Shown here one piece after another: positions 1-9,894 of a DNA stretch of 64,000 nucleotides. Under the pieces are notes generated by a model. It had not been told where the DNA came from, searched no databases, and worked only from the letters and a program-made list of their open reading frames with translations. Every line of letters starts with the position of its first letter. Within the stretch, counting starts at the first letter, position 1. The translations under genes and the position numbers were made by a program. Origin of the DNA: Paenarthrobacter sp. JL.01a (GTDB lineage: Bacteria > Actinomycetota > Actinomycetes > Actinomycetales > Micrococcaceae); contig NZ_CP104877.1 of assembly GCF_025452095.1 (NCBI RefSeq), positions 2,852,001 through 2,916,000 on the forward strand. The letters are read 5' to 3'.

Positions 1-2
1 AG

Positions 3-260
3 CTCGACCAGGGACACTCGGGCCGCATCACCCGCATCAGCGATGACAACCCCGAACTCCTGAGGTATCTGGCCTCAGAGGACATTCCGCTGGACGCTCC
101 TGTCGAGGTGGTGGGCCGTAAGCCCTTTGGCGGGGCCTTGGTGGTCAGGATCGGCGGCGGCCAAAACGGCCGCGAATTCGATCTCGCTGACGAAGTCGCC
201 TCCGCCTTGTGGGTTCAGAGCGCAGGCCCCCACCCGGGCTGCGTGCTTCCCGCCCGCTGA
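3..260 (+). CDS. DtxR/MntR-family metal-dependent regulator, C-terminal fragment
   Basis: The first 86 codons of the window are open and end in TGA at 258-260; the start lies before the window. The visible part reads as the SH3-like FeoA domain that ends DtxR/IdeR/MntR repressors: a GRITRI strand, then PELLRYLASEDIPLD, a short VEVV strand and GALVVRI. In this family that domain stabilises the metal-bound dimer, while the DNA-binding helix-turn-helix and metal ligands lie upstream and are not visible here. The gene converges on the MFS exporter with a 19-base gap. Which metal it senses cannot be told from this fragment. Confidence 0.75.
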   Translation, partial: LDQGHSGRITRISDDNPELLRYLASEDIPLDAPVEVVGRKPFGGALVVRIGGGQNGREFDLADEVASALWVQSAGPHPGCVLPAR

Positions 261-279
261 CCATCGCGGCAGCAAAGGT

Positions 280-1728
280 TCAGCTGCGCCGCCCGGCGGG
301 ACCGCCGTCGTCGGACGCTGCGCCAGGTTCACGGTCAGCGGCGGCCGTCGCCTGCGCGGACGGGTTACGGATCCCGACGGCGGACGCAACTGCCCCGGCC
401 AGAAACAGGACCGCCGTTGCCACCAAGGCGTTGTAAAGCCCTTGCCTGGTGAAGACCGGCCCCACAATGACGCCCGCGAAAGCGATGGAGATCAAGCCTG
501 CGATACGGGCGACGGCGTTGTTGACCGCCGAACCGATCCCGGCTTCGCTTTGCGGTACTGCTCCGAGGATGGCTGCCGTCAGCGGCGCAACCAACGTCGC
601 CAGCCCAATCCCGAAAAGAATCTGCCCCGGCAGCACCTGCGTCCAGTAATTGAGGGGCTCCTGCACTGACAGTGACATCAGGAAGCCCACCCCGCAGAGC
701 ACCGGACCGGCCGTCATGAACCAGCGCGGACCGTACTTGCCGGCGAGGCCACCAAAGTAGGACGCCCCAACCATCAGGATCACGGTTCCCGGTAGCAAGG
801 CAACACCCGCTATCGTGGCGCCCAGTCCGCCAACCTGCTGCAGATAGATTCCCATCACGAAGAAACCGAGCGATATCCCGGCGTAAATGGCCAGCGTAGC
901 CAGATTCCCCCACGCGAAATTCCGTATGGCGAACAACTCCAGCGGCAACATGGGATCCGAGGTGCGCCCTTCATGGACCAGGAACAGGATCATCGCCAGC
1001 ACACCCAGCGCCAGCGGCGCCCATACTTGGGGGCTCCCCCATCCCAGGCGGCCCTGCTCAATGAACGCGAAGACCGGTCCGCCCAGGCCGACCATGGCCA
1101 GGAATGCGCCAAGGTAGTCGATCCGCTTTGTCCTGTCCCGGGCCGCATCCGAGGAACGAAGGCCTGCTAGCACCGGCCAGATCGCCACTGCCGGAACCAC
1201 ATTGATGAAGAAGATGACACGCCAGGAAAGGAGGTCCACCGCAGCGCCACCGATCAAGGGGGCAACAATTGCCGCTGCGCTGGTCCAGCCCGACCATTGG
1301 CCGATGGCCTTGGACTGGGCGGGCCCGGAGAAGGACGTAATGATCATCGCCAATGAACTTGGCACGAGCAGTGCGCCGGCAATCCCCTGCAGGGCCCTCG
1401 AAACGACCAGGATTTCGCCGGTCCACGCCAAACCGCAAAGCATGGATGTGACAGCGAAGCCGGCCAGGCCCCACTCAAGGATCCGAGCCCTGCCGAAATG
1501 GTCGGATAAGGAACCCGCCACCAGGATCAGCGCCCCCAGGGTCAGCAGATAAGCGTCCACCACCCACTGCTGGATGACCAGGCCGCCGCCCAGTTCCCTG
1601 CCGATGGCCGGCAATGCGAGATTCACCACAAAACCGTCCAGGATGGCGATGAAAGACGCCACGATTGCCACGACAAGCACCCGTTTTTGCAATGGGGTAC
1701 TCGGTGGCAGGGCAGGAGCGTCAGTCAT
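280..1728 (-). CDS. MFS multidrug efflux transporter, DHA2 (EmrB/QacA) type
   Basis: A protein of about 482 residues with some 14 hydrophobic segments. The first begins VLVVAIVASFIAILDGFVVN, the TM1 pattern with the conserved D and N of DHA2 exporters. A motif-A-like stretch (SLSDHFGRARIL) follows TM2, and a motif-C-like AGALLVPSSLAMI lies near residues 110-125. Members use the proton gradient to expel drugs or other amphiphiles; the substrate here is unknown. The C-terminal 30 residues are Ala/Gly-rich and probably cytosolic. ATG at 1728 is chosen; a GTG two codons upstream (1734) is equally possible because neither has a clear ribosome binding site. It is divergent from the 1766 gene. Confidence 0.85.
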   Translation of the reverse strand: MTDAPALPPSTPLQKRVLVVAIVASFIAILDGFVVNLALPAIGRELGGGLVIQQWVVDAYLLTLGALILVAGSLSDHFGRARILEWGLAGFAVTSMLCGLAWTGEILVVSRALQGIAGALLVPSSLAMIITSFSGPAQSKAIGQWSGWTSAAAIVAPLIGGAAVDLLSWRVIFFINVVPAVAIWPVLAGLRSSDAARDRTKRIDYLGAFLAMVGLGGPVFAFIEQGRLGWGSPQVWAPLALGVLAMILFLVHEGRTSDPMLPLELFAIRNFAWGNLATLAIYAGISLGFFVMGIYLQQVGGLGATIAGVALLPGTVILMVGASYFGGLAGKYGPRWFMTAGPVLCGVGFLMSLSVQEPLNYWTQVLPGQILFGIGLATLVAPLTAAILGAVPQSEAGIGSAVNNAVARIAGLISIAFAGVIVGPVFTRQGLYNALVATAVLFLAGAVASAVGIRNPSAQATAAADREPGAASDDGGPAGRRS

Positions 1729-1765
1729 GAGCACAGCCTACGCCCGCCACGTCCCGTATCGTTGA

Positions 1766-2140
1766 ATGGTGATAAGCAGACGTGATGCCGCCTTGGCCCT
1801 TGATATTCCGATGGAAATGGCCCAACGCCACGGCATTCCGTCCCGCCTCTCCGAGGCTGATCTTCGGCAGCTGCAGGACAATCCTCCGGCGTGGCTGGTG
1901 CAGTCCCGGGCCAACAGGACAGGGAAGCGGCCTGTCTGGGTGCACCTCAGCTGCGCGGTGTGCGGCTACACCGAGGCTGTCCGGCCCAAGAAATGGTGGC
2001 CTGACTTTTCTTTCGTCTACTGCCGAACCCACAGGAACAGCGAGCTGCCCAAGCTCTTCCTTGGTGAAGTCCGGAGTGAGTACGACGGCGTGGGCAGCCG
2101 CTTTGTCGGGGTCGTGGACGTGCCGGAGGACAAGGCCTGA
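1766..2140 (+). CDS. Small hypothetical protein with a C-x2-C/C-x2-H pattern
   Basis: A 124-residue protein I do not recognise. The N-terminal half (DIPMEMAQRHGIPSRLSEADL, then NPPAWLVQSRANRTG) looks helical. The C-terminal half carries HLSCAVCGY and, about 20 residues later, YCRTH, so two CxxC/CxxH pairs could bind one zinc ion, as in small zinc ribbons. There is no signal peptide or membrane segment, so it should be cytosolic. It starts ATG-GTG, so the GTG at 1769 is an alternative start. It ends only 7 bases before the convergent HtrA-like gene. The coding frame is supported by the absence of an equally good alternative and by strong GC3 bias. Confidence 0.6.
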   Translation: MVISRRDAALALDIPMEMAQRHGIPSRLSEADLRQLQDNPPAWLVQSRANRTGKRPVWVHLSCAVCGYTEAVRPKKWWPDFSFVYCRTHRNSELPKLFLGEVRSEYDGVGSRFVGVVDVPEDKA

Positions 2141-2147
2141 GCTGCCG

Positions 2148-3128
2148 TCACTGCTGACTCATTTCCGACGGGACAGCGGTCAACTGGACGGTCTTGCCGT
2201 TCCGGAGCACCGTCAACGGAAAAGCTTGGCCGATGGCTCCTTCAAAGAGCAGCTTCTGGAGGCTTTCCGCGCTGGACACCGCCCGGCCCTGCGCACGTAG
2301 TACGAGGTCTCCCGGCAGCAGCCCGGATTTCTCGGCGGGCGAGTTCGCGATGACCTCCACCACCCGCAGGCCTTCTTTCTGGCCTGTCCTCACCACGGCG
2401 GTGGCGTCGAGCGGGATAGGAGTGCTCACCAGTCCCAGATAGGCCCGGCGGACGCGGCCGTCCCGCAGGAGCGAACCGATGATGCGTTGGGTTGTCGCAT
2501 TGATGGGCACGGCCAGGCCGAGTCCCAAGCCTGCGACAGCGGTGTTTATCCCTACGATCCGGCCCTTGGTGTCCGCTAAAGCGCCTCCCGAGTTCCCGGG
2601 GTTGAGGGCCGCGTCGGTTTGGATGACGTCCTCGATGACCCTCCTGTGCTCGCCGGCCCGGACGGGAATGGACCTTCCCAAGCCGCTCACTACGCCGGCG
2701 GTCACTGAGCCGGCGAGTCCCAACGGATTCCCGACTGCAATCACCAGTTGGCCCACGCGCAGGGTATCGGCATCGCCCAGCAGGGCCGGTGCAGGGGTGG
2801 ACTTGAGTCCACGTACTACGGCAAGGTCCGACAAGGGATCCGCCCCGACCAATTCAACGTCCGTCTGCTTGCCATCGGCGAAGACAGCCCTGCCGGATTG
2901 GAGACCGGCAACCACGTGGGCGTTGGTCAGCATGTAACCGTCCGCGGTGAAGACCACTGCGGAACCGCTGCCGACGCGGACCTGGCCCCGGCGGCCGGTG
3001 CTCATCATCTCGATGGCGGCAACATGGGGCGTTACGGACTCCGCCACCCTGATCACCACCCGTGAGTAATCATCAAGGGCTCGGCCCTCGTCCGGGTCCT
3101 CCATCGCGAAATCCGGCTCGATGCTCAT
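2148..3128 (-). CDS. HtrA/DegP-like trypsin-fold serine protease with PDZ domain
   Basis: The 326 residues contain the S1C catalytic triad: His71 in TNAHVV, Asp101 in SDLAVV and Ser180 in PGNSGGAL. A PDZ domain follows (about 225-318; GLRVVEVIANSPAEKSGLLPGD). HtrA proteases degrade or refold damaged envelope proteins. Unlike typical actinobacterial HtrA/PepD, this one has no signal peptide or N-terminal membrane helix: the protein starts with an acidic stretch (MSIEPDFAMEDPDEGR) and enters the protease domain directly, so it may act in the cytosol or be exported another way. The start has a good GGGAGG site about 7 bases upstream. It is separated from ssrA by a terminator. Confidence 0.88.
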   Translation of the reverse strand: MSIEPDFAMEDPDEGRALDDYSRVVIRVAESVTPHVAAIEMMSTGRRGQVRVGSGSAVVFTADGYMLTNAHVVAGLQSGRAVFADGKQTDVELVGADPLSDLAVVRGLKSTPAPALLGDADTLRVGQLVIAVGNPLGLAGSVTAGVVSGLGRSIPVRAGEHRRVIEDVIQTDAALNPGNSGGALADTKGRIVGINTAVAGLGLGLAVPINATTQRIIGSLLRDGRVRRAYLGLVSTPIPLDATAVVRTGQKEGLRVVEVIANSPAEKSGLLPGDLVLRAQGRAVSSAESLQKLLFEGAIGQAFPLTVLRNGKTVQLTAVPSEMSQQ

Positions 3129-3292
3129 CTTGTGCCTCCCGCTGCCTCACGAGCGCTGCTTGCCGGCAGATCCGGCGAAGCGCCTATCCAGTTCAACGGT
3201 CGACGCCGCGCCGGTAGTCCTGCGCGCGCTACGCCGTGGGTGAACGGCTGGTTTGCGGTTGGGATCCAGTGCCACCGACCCCATGGCACGGA

Positions 3293-3325
3293 AAAGCCCC
3301 CGGACCGCGAGGGTCCAGGGGCTTT
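3293..3325 (-). terminator. Rho-independent terminator of ssrA
   Basis: A strong hairpin with arms AAAGCCCC-c-GGACC and GGGTCC-a-GGGGCTTT around a GCGA loop. On the minus strand it is followed by TTTTCC and lies directly behind the 3' end of the tmRNA gene, so it most likely ends ssrA transcription. Confidence 0.75.
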
Positions 3326-3330
3326 CCCAG

Positions 3331-3698
3331 AGTGGAGATGGGGGGAATTGAACCCCCGTCCGATGTCGTGTTGTCAGGGCTTCTCCGGGCGCAGTTCGCG
3401 TCGGATTTTCTCGGCCCCAGCCATCCTGCGAACAGGTGGCTGATCCGGGCCCAGTCATCTAAAAGTCCCGTTTACCTCAATGACGAAGGCAAACAGCAGT
3501 GGCTATCTAAATGACGCCAGGAACCGGGGCGATAGCAACCCCGGGCTGACGGACTGTCTTACTGCTTAGGCAGCGAGAGCGAAGTCAGTGCGCTTAGATT
3601 CGGCACTTATTGGTTTGCAGACAGCGTTTACGAGATAATTCTGCATCCTCGGCCCGCTTCACCTGTCGCGACTAACATCGTCGAAACCGATCATCCCC
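3331..3698 (-). ncRNA. ssrA: tmRNA (transfer-messenger RNA)
   Basis: The 5' end reads GGGGATGATCGGTTTCGAC on the minus strand, the hallmark tmRNA start, and pairs with CATCTCC at the 3' end to form the seven-pair acceptor stem with one G-U pair. The T-arm GGGTTCAATTCCCCCC is seen at about 3340-3356. The tag reading frame on the minus strand spans 3604-3566 and encodes AESKRTDFALAA followed by TAA, with the C-terminal ALAA degron recognised by ClpXP/ClpAP. About 368 nt is a normal length. The CCA end does not appear to be encoded: after the discriminator A the sequence is CTC, so CCA would be added after transcription. It lies next to smpB, its protein partner. It frees stalled ribosomes and marks incomplete proteins. 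Confidence 0.95.
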
Positions 3699-3801
3699 GT
3701 ATTTTGTTACCAAACCGGCAAGGGCTTTCAGGCCCCTGTCGGACTACTTATCATAACGCATTCGGCTGGCTTGTCATTCCCGCCCGGCACTGCGCGTGTT
3801 A

Positions 3802-4272
3802 TCACCGCCGGTTGCGTTCACGCAGTTCGCGGAGGGACTCGCGTTTGTCCTGCTGCTCGCGCAGCGTCTGCCGCTTGTCGTAGTCCTTCTTACCGCGGGC
3901 GATTGCGATTTCCACCTTGGCACGGCCGTCCAGGAAGTACAGCTGCAATGGCACCACGGTGAAGCCGGACTCGCGGATCTTGTGCGAGATCTTGTTCAGT
4001 TCCTCGCGGTGCAGCAGGAGCTTACGACGACGACGGGCGGCATGGTTGGTCCAGCTGCCCTGGTTGTACTCGGGGATGTGGATGCCCTCCATCCACAGCT
4101 CGTCGTTGTAGAAGGTGCAGAAGCCGTCCACCATGGAGGCGTGGCCTTCACGGAGGGATTTCACCTCTGTACCCATCAACGCAATGCCGGCCTCGTAGGT
4201 ATCGAGGACATGGTAGTCATGCCGGGCCTTCCGATTGGTGGCCACTACCTTACGGCCACTTTCCTTGGGCAC
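3802..4272 (-). CDS. smpB: SsrA-binding protein SmpB
   Basis: The 156-residue protein starts at GTG 4272 ([20 protein letters not shown]), with GGAGT seven bases upstream; a longer open frame to 4401 is rejected because family members begin here. Family motifs are clear: [26 protein letters not shown], then the basic C-terminal tail ending RELRERNRR that reads the mRNA channel of the ribosome. SmpB binds the tRNA-like part of tmRNA and brings it to stalled ribosomes. It is cytosolic and lies 104 bases upstream of ssrA on the same strand, at the end of the ftsE-ftsX-M23 run. Confidence 0.95.
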   Translation of the reverse strand: MPKESGRKVVATNRKARHDYHVLDTYEAGIALMGTEVKSLREGHASMVDGFCTFYNDELWMEGIHIPEYNQGSWTNHAARRRRKLLLHREELNKISHKIRESGFTVVPLQLYFLDGRAKVEIAIARGKKDYDKRQTLREQQDKRESLRELRERNRR

Positions 4273-4337
4273 GGTAGAACTCCTTAGTAAATGCGGATTT
4301 GAACCAGTGTACGCCAGCGGCGCACATCCGACGGACC

Positions 4338-5753
4338 CTAGAGCAGGGTCATGGGATCCACTGCGGTGCCGTTCAGCCAGGTCTCGAAGTGCGCGTGGCA
4401 ACCCGTGGAGTTACCGGTGCTCCCCGAATAGGCAATGAGCTGCCCCTGCGCGACCCTCTGTCCATTCGCCACCACGATGCTGCTGTTGTGGTAGTAAATG
4501 GTGGTCAGCGAGTTTCCCTGCACGACGCCATGCGAGAGCTTGACGCGCCAGCCGCCGCCATCGGCCGAGTTCCACCCCGAGTTAAAGACCTCGCCGGCTG
4601 CGGCAGCGTAGACCGGCGTTCCACAGGGGGCGCCAAAGTCGATGCCGGTGTGCATGTAGCCGCCGGTGCCGTAGAAATCGATGGTTCCCGGCGGCGTCGC
4701 ACGCCATCCGAAGCCGGATGTGATGGGAACGTAACTGGCAAAAGGATGACGCAGACCAAAGGCCGACGGCGACCCGGCAGCCGGCGGGACGTACGGCGTC
4801 TCGGGAGGTGCCGGCTTGCCGGCGGCAGCGGCCGCTGCAGCTGCCGCGGCTTCTGCCTCTGCGGCGAGGCGGCGCTGTTCTGCTTCCCAGGCTTCGCGCA
4901 GCTTCCGGTCACGCTCCACAATCTCCGCAGCAACAGAGTCCTGCTCCGATTTGACCTTGGCAAGGTTTGCCTCAATGCCGGGCTTGGCTGCCTGCAGCTG
5001 TCCGTTGAGGCGCGTTGTGTCCTCGATCAGCTTGTCCACTTCGGCCTTCTTGCTGGCGGCCTCGTCCCTTGCCGATTTCTCCCTTTCAAGCGCGGCGTCC
5101 GCTTTGGCCTTAAGGTCCTGGATTTCTTCCTCTACAGCCACGAGCCTGGCCTGCGAGTTCACGTTGGTGGCATTTTGCTGGGTCAGTTTTGTCATTGCCG
5201 CGTTTTGGCTTCGCATGGCCTGGTCTGCCAGGTCCATGGACTCGGTCAAATTGCCGGACTCACTGGAGCCAAACAAGAGGGCGACGTTGGTGGGCACCCC
5301 ACCGGACTTGTAGGCCTGGGACGCGATCTGCCCGATCAGCTTCTTGGTATCGGTGATCTTCTGCTTGTCATTTTCCAGCTGCTCAGTGATCTTGGCCTTG
5401 TTCTGCTGGGCCAACTCGACGCGCGCTGCCAGGGCCTCCACTTCCTTGACCGCACTTGCAACGCGGCCCTGCGCCTCGAGCAGAGCCTGCTGGGCGCCCG
5501 GAAGGCGGCCCTGGTAGATCACAAGATCGCCTGCGGCTTTGGCAATGTTCGCGTCGACGAACTCCAAGGATGCCTGAACCCGTGCAGCCTCCGCTTCCAG
5601 AGCGGCTTGCTGGTCATCGAGGTTATCGGCATGGGCCGTCGGCGCTCCGGAGAGGAGACTGACAGCCAGCCCGACGGCGAGGACGGCACCCAGCATCCGC
5701 GCCTGGCCCGACGCAAAGCGCCTACGCAGTGTAATCGGGTCCAACGTGGTCAT
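4338..5753 (-). CDS. Secreted M23 murein endopeptidase with coiled coil, FtsEX-linked
   Basis: The 471-residue protein has an N-terminal signal peptide (hydrophobic stretch [17 protein letters not shown], cleavage near AHA-DN), a long coiled-coil region (about residues 45-290, rich in A/E/K/Q), an Ala/Pro linker and a C-terminal LytM domain. The zinc ligands are seen in HTGIDFG and HAHFETW. The layout matches EnvC and the PcsB-type hydrolases, where the coiled coil docks on FtsX and the peptidase domain cuts peptidoglycan cross-bridges at the septum. Its position directly after ftsX, same strand and 52 bases apart, supports that role. Regulation by FtsEX ATP cycling is inferred from the family. 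Confidence 0.9.
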   Translation of the reverse strand: MTTLDPITLRRRFASGQARMLGAVLAVGLAVSLLSGAPTAHADNLDDQQAALEAEAARVQASLEFVDANIAKAAGDLVIYQGRLPGAQQALLEAQGRVASAVKEVEALAARVELAQQNKAKITEQLENDKQKITDTKKLIGQIASQAYKSGGVPTNVALLFGSSESGNLTESMDLADQAMRSQNAAMTKLTQQNATNVNSQARLVAVEEEIQDLKAKADAALEREKSARDEAASKKAEVDKLIEDTTRLNGQLQAAKPGIEANLAKVKSEQDSVAAEIVERDRKLREAWEAEQRRLAAEAEAAAAAAAAAAGKPAPPETPYVPPAAGSPSAFGLRHPFASYVPITSGFGWRATPPGTIDFYGTGGYMHTGIDFGAPCGTPVYAAAAGEVFNSGWNSADGGGWRVKLSHGVVQGNSLTTIYYHNSSIVVANGQRVAQGQLIAYSGSTGNSTGCHAHFETWLNGTAVDPMTLL

Positions 5754-5805
5754 CAGGAATCCTTTTCGATTGCAGCAGTGGAAAGTCCGGAGAACAAGGG
5801 CATGG

Positions 5806-6720
5806 CTATACCTTCAGGTACTTCCGGAGAGTCAACAGCGACGAGATCCCCGCCAGCCCGGCACCAAGCGCGATCAGCACCGGCGCAATCACCAGGACCT
5901 GGGTGGAGGAGATGAACGGGGTGTTAAGGAATTGCTTGGAGAGGTCGCCGTTCAGCCAGAAATGGGCCATCAGCCACAAGGTCACGGAGGCCAGAACCGC
6001 TCCAACGACGGCGGCTATGACCCCTTCGAGGATGAACGGCAGTTGGATCACGGTCTTCGAAGCCCCCACCAGCCGCATGATTCCCGTTTCCCGCCGTCGA
6101 CTGAAGGCCGACAGCCGGATGGTGGTGGTAATTAGGAGCACCGCACAGAAAATCATCACTGCGGCGACGCCTACGGCAGCCACCGACGCTCCATTCATCC
6201 AGGAGAAGATACGTTCCAGGACCTGTCTCTGGTCGCTGACCGTCTCTACCCCGGGCTGGGAGGAGAACGTTTCGCTGATGATCTGGTACTTTTCGGGGTT
6301 CTTCATATTGATGCGGAAGGAGGCCGGCAACTGGTCCTGGGACACCGAATCAACGATCGGAGAGTTGGAGAACTGTTCCTTGAAGTGCTTGTACGCCTCG
6401 GCCTGCGACTCGAACTGGAAATCATTGATGTACTGCTTGACCGCAGGTGACTCCAGCATGGCCCGGACGTTGTCTTGCTGCTCCTTGGTGGCCGGCCCTG
6501 AAGCGCAACCGACCGCCGTCGAGCCGTCATTGCAGAGGAAGACGGCTACCTGGACTTTGTCGTACCAGTAGCCCTTCATCTGGTTGATCTGCATTTGCAG
6601 CATGCCCGCCGCACCCACAAAGGTCAGGGACACAAAGGTCACCAGGACCACGGAAATCACCATGGACAGGTTCCGGCGCAGCCCGCTGCCGATTTCCCCG
6701 AGAATGAAGAGCAGCCTCAC
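5806..6720 (-). CDS. ftsX: Cell division membrane protein FtsX
   Basis: The 304 residues show the FtsX topology: one membrane helix near the N-terminus (about 20-42), an extracytoplasmic domain of about 130 residues (with two cysteines in the first part), then three membrane helices between about 175 and 300. FtsX forms the membrane half of the FtsEX complex, which activates murein hydrolases at the division site. It starts with GTG at 6720, overlapping the TGA of ftsE as GTGA, so translation is probably coupled. The M23 peptidase gene that follows is its likely extracellular partner. Confidence 0.93.
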   Translation of the reverse strand: MRLLFILGEIGSGLRRNLSMVISVVLVTFVSLTFVGAAGMLQMQINQMKGYWYDKVQVAVFLCNDGSTAVGCASGPATKEQQDNVRAMLESPAVKQYINDFQFESQAEAYKHFKEQFSNSPIVDSVSQDQLPASFRINMKNPEKYQIISETFSSQPGVETVSDQRQVLERIFSWMNGASVAAVGVAAVMIFCAVLLITTTIRLSAFSRRRETGIMRLVGASKTVIQLPFILEGVIAAVVGAVLASVTLWLMAHFWLNGDLSKQFLNTPFISSTQVLVIAPVLIALGAGLAGISSLLTLRKYLKV

Positions 6721-7481
6721 AGCTTTGCCCCCTGAGCGCGGTCGAGTTCCTCGCCACTGGCATCACGCAGTCGACGGGACTCGCCGACCACCGGAATCAT
6801 GGACGTGTACAGAGCCTTCGCTTCGTCGCGGATGACCTTTCCGTTCTTCAGTTCCACCACGCGGCGGCGCATTTCGTTCACGATGTCGTCATCGTGGGTA
6901 GCCATGACCACCGTGGTGCCGTTTTGGTTGATCTTGTCCAGGACGCCCATGATCCCCATCGAGGTAATGGGGTCCAGGTTTCCGGTCGGCTCATCAGCAA
7001 GGAGGATCCCCGGACGGTTTACGACGGCGCGGGCGATCGCCACACGCTGCTGCTCACCACCGGAGAGTTCGTGGGGCATGCGCCGCTCCTTGCCTTCAAG
7101 GCCAACGGTCTTCAAGACCTCGGGAACGGTTTCACGGATGATGGAGCGGCTCTTGCCGATGACCTGCATGGCGAAGGCAACGTTGGCGAAAACATTCTTC
7201 TGCGGCAGCAGGCGGAAATCCTGGAACACCACACCGATGCCGCGGCGCAGCTTGGGAACGCGCCAGCTCGAAATGTTGGCAACGTTCTGGCCGGCGACAT
7301 AGACAGATCCTGCAGAGGCTTTGTCTTCCTTGAGGATCAGCCGGAGGAAAGTGGATTTGCCTGAGCCCGAGGCGCCCACAAGGAACGTGAATTCGCCACG
7401 GTTGATCTCAAGGCTGACAGAATCGAGCGCCGGTCGGGCATTCTGGTCGTAGACCTTGGTGACATTCTCAAATCTGATCAT
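6717..7481 (-). CDS. ftsE: Cell division ATP-binding protein FtsE
   Basis: The 254-residue product starts at ATG 7481 ([11 protein letters not shown]), the usual FtsE start; the frame is open to 7526 but the extra 15 residues are not family-like. The ABC motifs are intact: Walker [10 protein letters not shown] at residues 36-44, signature [14 protein letters not shown], Walker [13 protein letters not shown] and the switch histidine in MATHDD. FtsE powers FtsX in septal murein hydrolysis. The C-terminus carries an extra stretch of about 30 residues after the ABC core. The gene overlaps ftsX by four bases. Confidence 0.94.
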   Translation of the reverse strand: MIRFENVTKVYDQNARPALDSVSLEINRGEFTFLVGASGSGKSTFLRLILKEDKASAGSVYVAGQNVANISSWRVPKLRRGIGVVFQDFRLLPQKNVFANVAFAMQVIGKSRSIIRETVPEVLKTVGLEGKERRMPHELSGGEQQRVAIARAVVNRPGILLADEPTGNLDPITSMGIMGVLDKINQNGTTVVMATHDDDIVNEMRRRVVELKNGKVIRDEAKALYTSMIPVVGESRRLRDASGEELDRAQGAKL

Positions 7482-7668
7482 GGCCCTTAGTACCCCGCCG
7501 GACATGACATTAGTCGCCCAGTCCAACAGCCGGAGCGCGGGCTTTCGATGGGGGAAGTGAGAGCACCGGCCATTCGACTATACGCACGGGCGGGCCCGCA
7601 TCCCGCGGCTTTAGGGGGCGTGTCGTCGAATAAAAGGCGAGTCTGGAAACCTCCTGACAGCCTCCTGC

Positions 7669-8790
7669 TTATGAGCTGGCTGCAGCGTTGCGGTTACCCG
7701 TGCGCCAGCGGATGCCGGCGTCGATGAAGTCGTCGATGTCGCCGTCGAGCACAGCCGAAGTGTTGCCCACTTCGTGTTCGGTCCGCAGGTCCTTGACCAT
7801 CTGGTAGGGGTTCAAAACGTAGGAACGCATCTGGTCACCCCACGATGCCTTGACGTCCCCGGCCAGGGCTTTCTTCTCGGCGTCCTGCTGTTCCTTCTTA
7901 AGCAGCAGCAACCGGGACTGCAGGACCCTCATGGCCGCCGCCCGGTTTTGGAGCTGCGACTTTTCGTTCTGCATCGAGACCACGATGCCCGTGGGAAGGT
8001 GCGTCAACCGCACTGCGGAGTCAGTGGTGTTGACCGACTGCCCGCCCGGGCCGGACGAGCGGAAAACGTCGACGCGGATCTCGTTGTCGGGGATGTCGAT
8101 GGAGTCTGTCTGTTCGATCAGGGGGATGACCTCGACTGCCGCAAAGGAGGTCTGCCGCCGGCCCTGGTTGTCGAAGGGACTGATGCGCACCAAGCGGTGG
8201 GTGCCCGCCTCCACGCTGAGGGTGCCGAAAGCGTAGGGTGCCTTGACTTCGAAGGTAGCCGATTTCAGGCCCGCTTCTTCGGCGTAGGAGGTGTCCATCA
8301 CCGTGGTGGGGTAGCCATGACGTTCGGCCCATCGCAGATACATCCGCATCAGCATCTCGGCGAAGTCGGCTGCGTCCACGCCGCCTGCTCCGGCCCGGAT
8401 GGTCACGACGGCCTCGCGTTCGTCGTACTCCCCAGAGAGCAAGGTAACAACTTCAAGTTCAGCCAAGGCCTTGCGAATGGATTCCAGTTCCTTGGCAGCT
8501 TCAGCCAGGGACGCTTCATCGCCCTCGTCCTGGCCCAGTTCCACCAAGACTTCGAGATCGTCGATCCTGGCCTCAAGCTTCTCCAGGCGTTCGACTTCCG
8601 ATTGCCGGTGGGACAGGCGGGACGTCACCACCTGTGCCGAAGCGGGGTCGTCCCAGAGGTCAGGGGCTCCGGCTTGCTCGCTCAGTTCGGCGATTTCAGC
8701 TTTAAGGGCATCAACGTCAGTGACGTTCTCGATGGAGCTGTACGTTGCTCGAAGTGCGCGGATTTCTGCGGGAAAATCAATTTCAGCCAT
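7669..8790 (-). CDS. prfB: Peptide chain release factor 2
   Basis: The 373 residues carry the RF2 stop-codon recognition tripeptide SPF at 204-206 and the GGQ peptidyl-hydrolysis motif at 249-251 ([16 protein letters not shown]). RF2 ends translation at UGA and UAA. The frame runs unbroken from ATG, so there is no programmed +1 frameshift of the kind used by Escherichia coli prfB; this is usual in actinobacteria. It lies upstream of ftsE on the same strand with a 187-base gap, a conserved actinobacterial order. Confidence 0.95.
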   Translation of the reverse strand: MAEIDFPAEIRALRATYSSIENVTDVDALKAEIAELSEQAGAPDLWDDPASAQVVTSRLSHRQSEVERLEKLEARIDDLEVLVELGQDEGDEASLAEAAKELESIRKALAELEVVTLLSGEYDEREAVVTIRAGAGGVDAADFAEMLMRMYLRWAERHGYPTTVMDTSYAEEAGLKSATFEVKAPYAFGTLSVEAGTHRLVRISPFDNQGRRQTSFAAVEVIPLIEQTDSIDIPDNEIRVDVFRSSGPGGQSVNTTDSAVRLTHLPTGIVVSMQNEKSQLQNRAAAMRVLQSRLLLLKKEQQDAEKKALAGDVKASWGDQMRSYVLNPYQMVKDLRTEHEVGNTSAVLDGDIDDFIDAGIRWRTGNRNAAASS

Positions 8791-8854
8791 GGTTATCCCA
8801 GCGTACGCTATCGGCCGGGCTGCACTGGCGGTTCCATCTCCACCCGCCCCATCA

Positions 8855-9364
8855 TTACTGCCTCAACCTTGAGCGTGCGGTTGCCTTCGCCTCAATGACT
8901 ATCCCATCGGGAACCAGGAAACTGACCAGCGGCGGATGGGCCACTGCCCTGAGGACCACAACAGCCGTGCCACCGGGTTCGCTGCCGGTTCCCTCCGCCA
9001 CCACCAGCTTGTCATGCGCTGCGAAGGCTTTGCTTTTCTCGAGATAGGACCCCGCTGTGGCCAGCACCCGGTCATCGGCCAGCGTCACAGCAGGCACGCT
9101 CCCGCCTTGAAGGTCCTCCACCAGGTACGAATCCGCGGCCGCGAGCGCAGCGCCGTCCGCCAGGGACAGGAGCTTCTTGTGCTCCAGATACATGGAGGAA
9201 GCGGCCATCACCACGGTGGCCAGAAGAAGTGCCAACAGGACGTATCCGAGGATGAGCACAGTGATTTGACCGTCATCGCCGGGCCTGTTGCGCTTCGGGG
9301 GCAGGTTGCCTGTCCCGACGGAGTGGGCAAGACATGCCGTTTGGCGTACACCTGCCCTGCTCAC
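8855..9364 (-). CDS. TadG-like pseudopilin/pilus assembly protein
   Basis: A 169-residue protein with a single N-terminal membrane helix (about 33-55: [19 protein letters not shown]) followed by a short extracytoplasmic domain with [14 protein letters not shown], the pattern of the TadG/TadE N-terminal region. It is the last gene of the Tad operon and starts GTGA on the stop codon of the TadE-like gene. Proteins of this kind are minor pilus components or help assembly; this one lacks the long von Willebrand part of full-length TadG. It ends 64 bases before the prfB start. Confidence 0.75.
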   Translation of the reverse strand: MSRAGVRQTACLAHSVGTGNLPPKRNRPGDDGQITVLILGYVLLALLLATVVMAASSMYLEHKKLLSLADGAALAAADSYLVEDLQGGSVPAVTLADDRVLATAGSYLEKSKAFAAHDKLVVAEGTGSEPGGTAVVVLRAVAHPPLVSFLVPDGIVIEAKATARSRLRQ

Positions 9365-9894
9365 CGGAAACGTCCCACGATTTGTGTGGCGGAGGCGCTC
9401 AGTCTGCTGGCGTTCAGGTGCAGCGTGTCTCCGAAAGGAACCATCGGAAGGGGCACGTCCAGGCGAACTGTCACGGTAACGCTGGTCCCGGCCGCCAGGC
9501 AGTTCGGCTGATCGCAGGAAATCTCCACGGTTGCCTGCTCGGGGGTGTGTCCGTAGTCAGCCAGGGCCACCACTATGGACTGCTCCGCGGCAAGCTTCGC
9601 CATCACCGGATCCGTCTGGCTTACGAAAACCTTGGCTGCCTGGTCTGCCGCCCCGACCACGCCAAACGATGCCCCCTGGATTTGCCCCATAGTCACTACG
9701 AAGTAGATCAGTGGCACCATCAGCAGGATCGCCAGGAAGGTGAACTCCACGACCGCACTCCCCCGTTGTGGTTCGAGGCTCCGGGCATCCAGATGCTTAT
9801 CCGGCGACGTTCCGGCCAGGCAAAGCGCCCTGCATGCCCTATGCCGGAGTCCTCGGCCGAGGGACTGCGCATGATCAGCCAGGGAGAGCAGCAT
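9361..9894 (-). CDS. TadE-family minor pilin
   Basis: The 177 residues begin with a basic leader of about 43 residues, then RGSAVVEFTFLAILLMVPLIYF, the TadE pattern: a cleavage-type Gly, Glu five residues later and a long membrane helix. The rest is a small extracytoplasmic domain with two Cys (ISCDQPNCLA). In Tad systems, TadE and TadF pseudopilins are processed by a prepilin peptidase and support pilus assembly. ATG 9894 has GGAGG nine bases upstream; a GTG at 9900 is the alternative. It overlaps the preceding tadE-like gene by about 20 bases. Confidence 0.82.
   Translation of the reverse strand: MLLSLADHAQSLGRGLRHRACRALCLAGTSPDKHLDARSLEPQRGSAVVEFTFLAILLMVPLIYFVVTMGQIQGASFGVVGAADQAAKVFVSQTDPVMAKLAAEQSIVVALADYGHTPEQATVEISCDQPNCLAAGTSVTVTVRLDVPLPMVPFGDTLHLNASRLSASATQIVGRFR

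Noticed and set aside
4273..4401. Longer start of SmpB
   Set aside because: Extra residues do not resemble SmpB; the GTG at 4272 has a good ribosome binding site.
4299..5915. Open frame of 538 codons opposite the M23 peptidase
   Set aside because: Shadow of a well-supported gene.
7774..8898. Open frame of 374 codons opposite prfB
   Set aside because: Shadow; it would overlap the conserved release factor.
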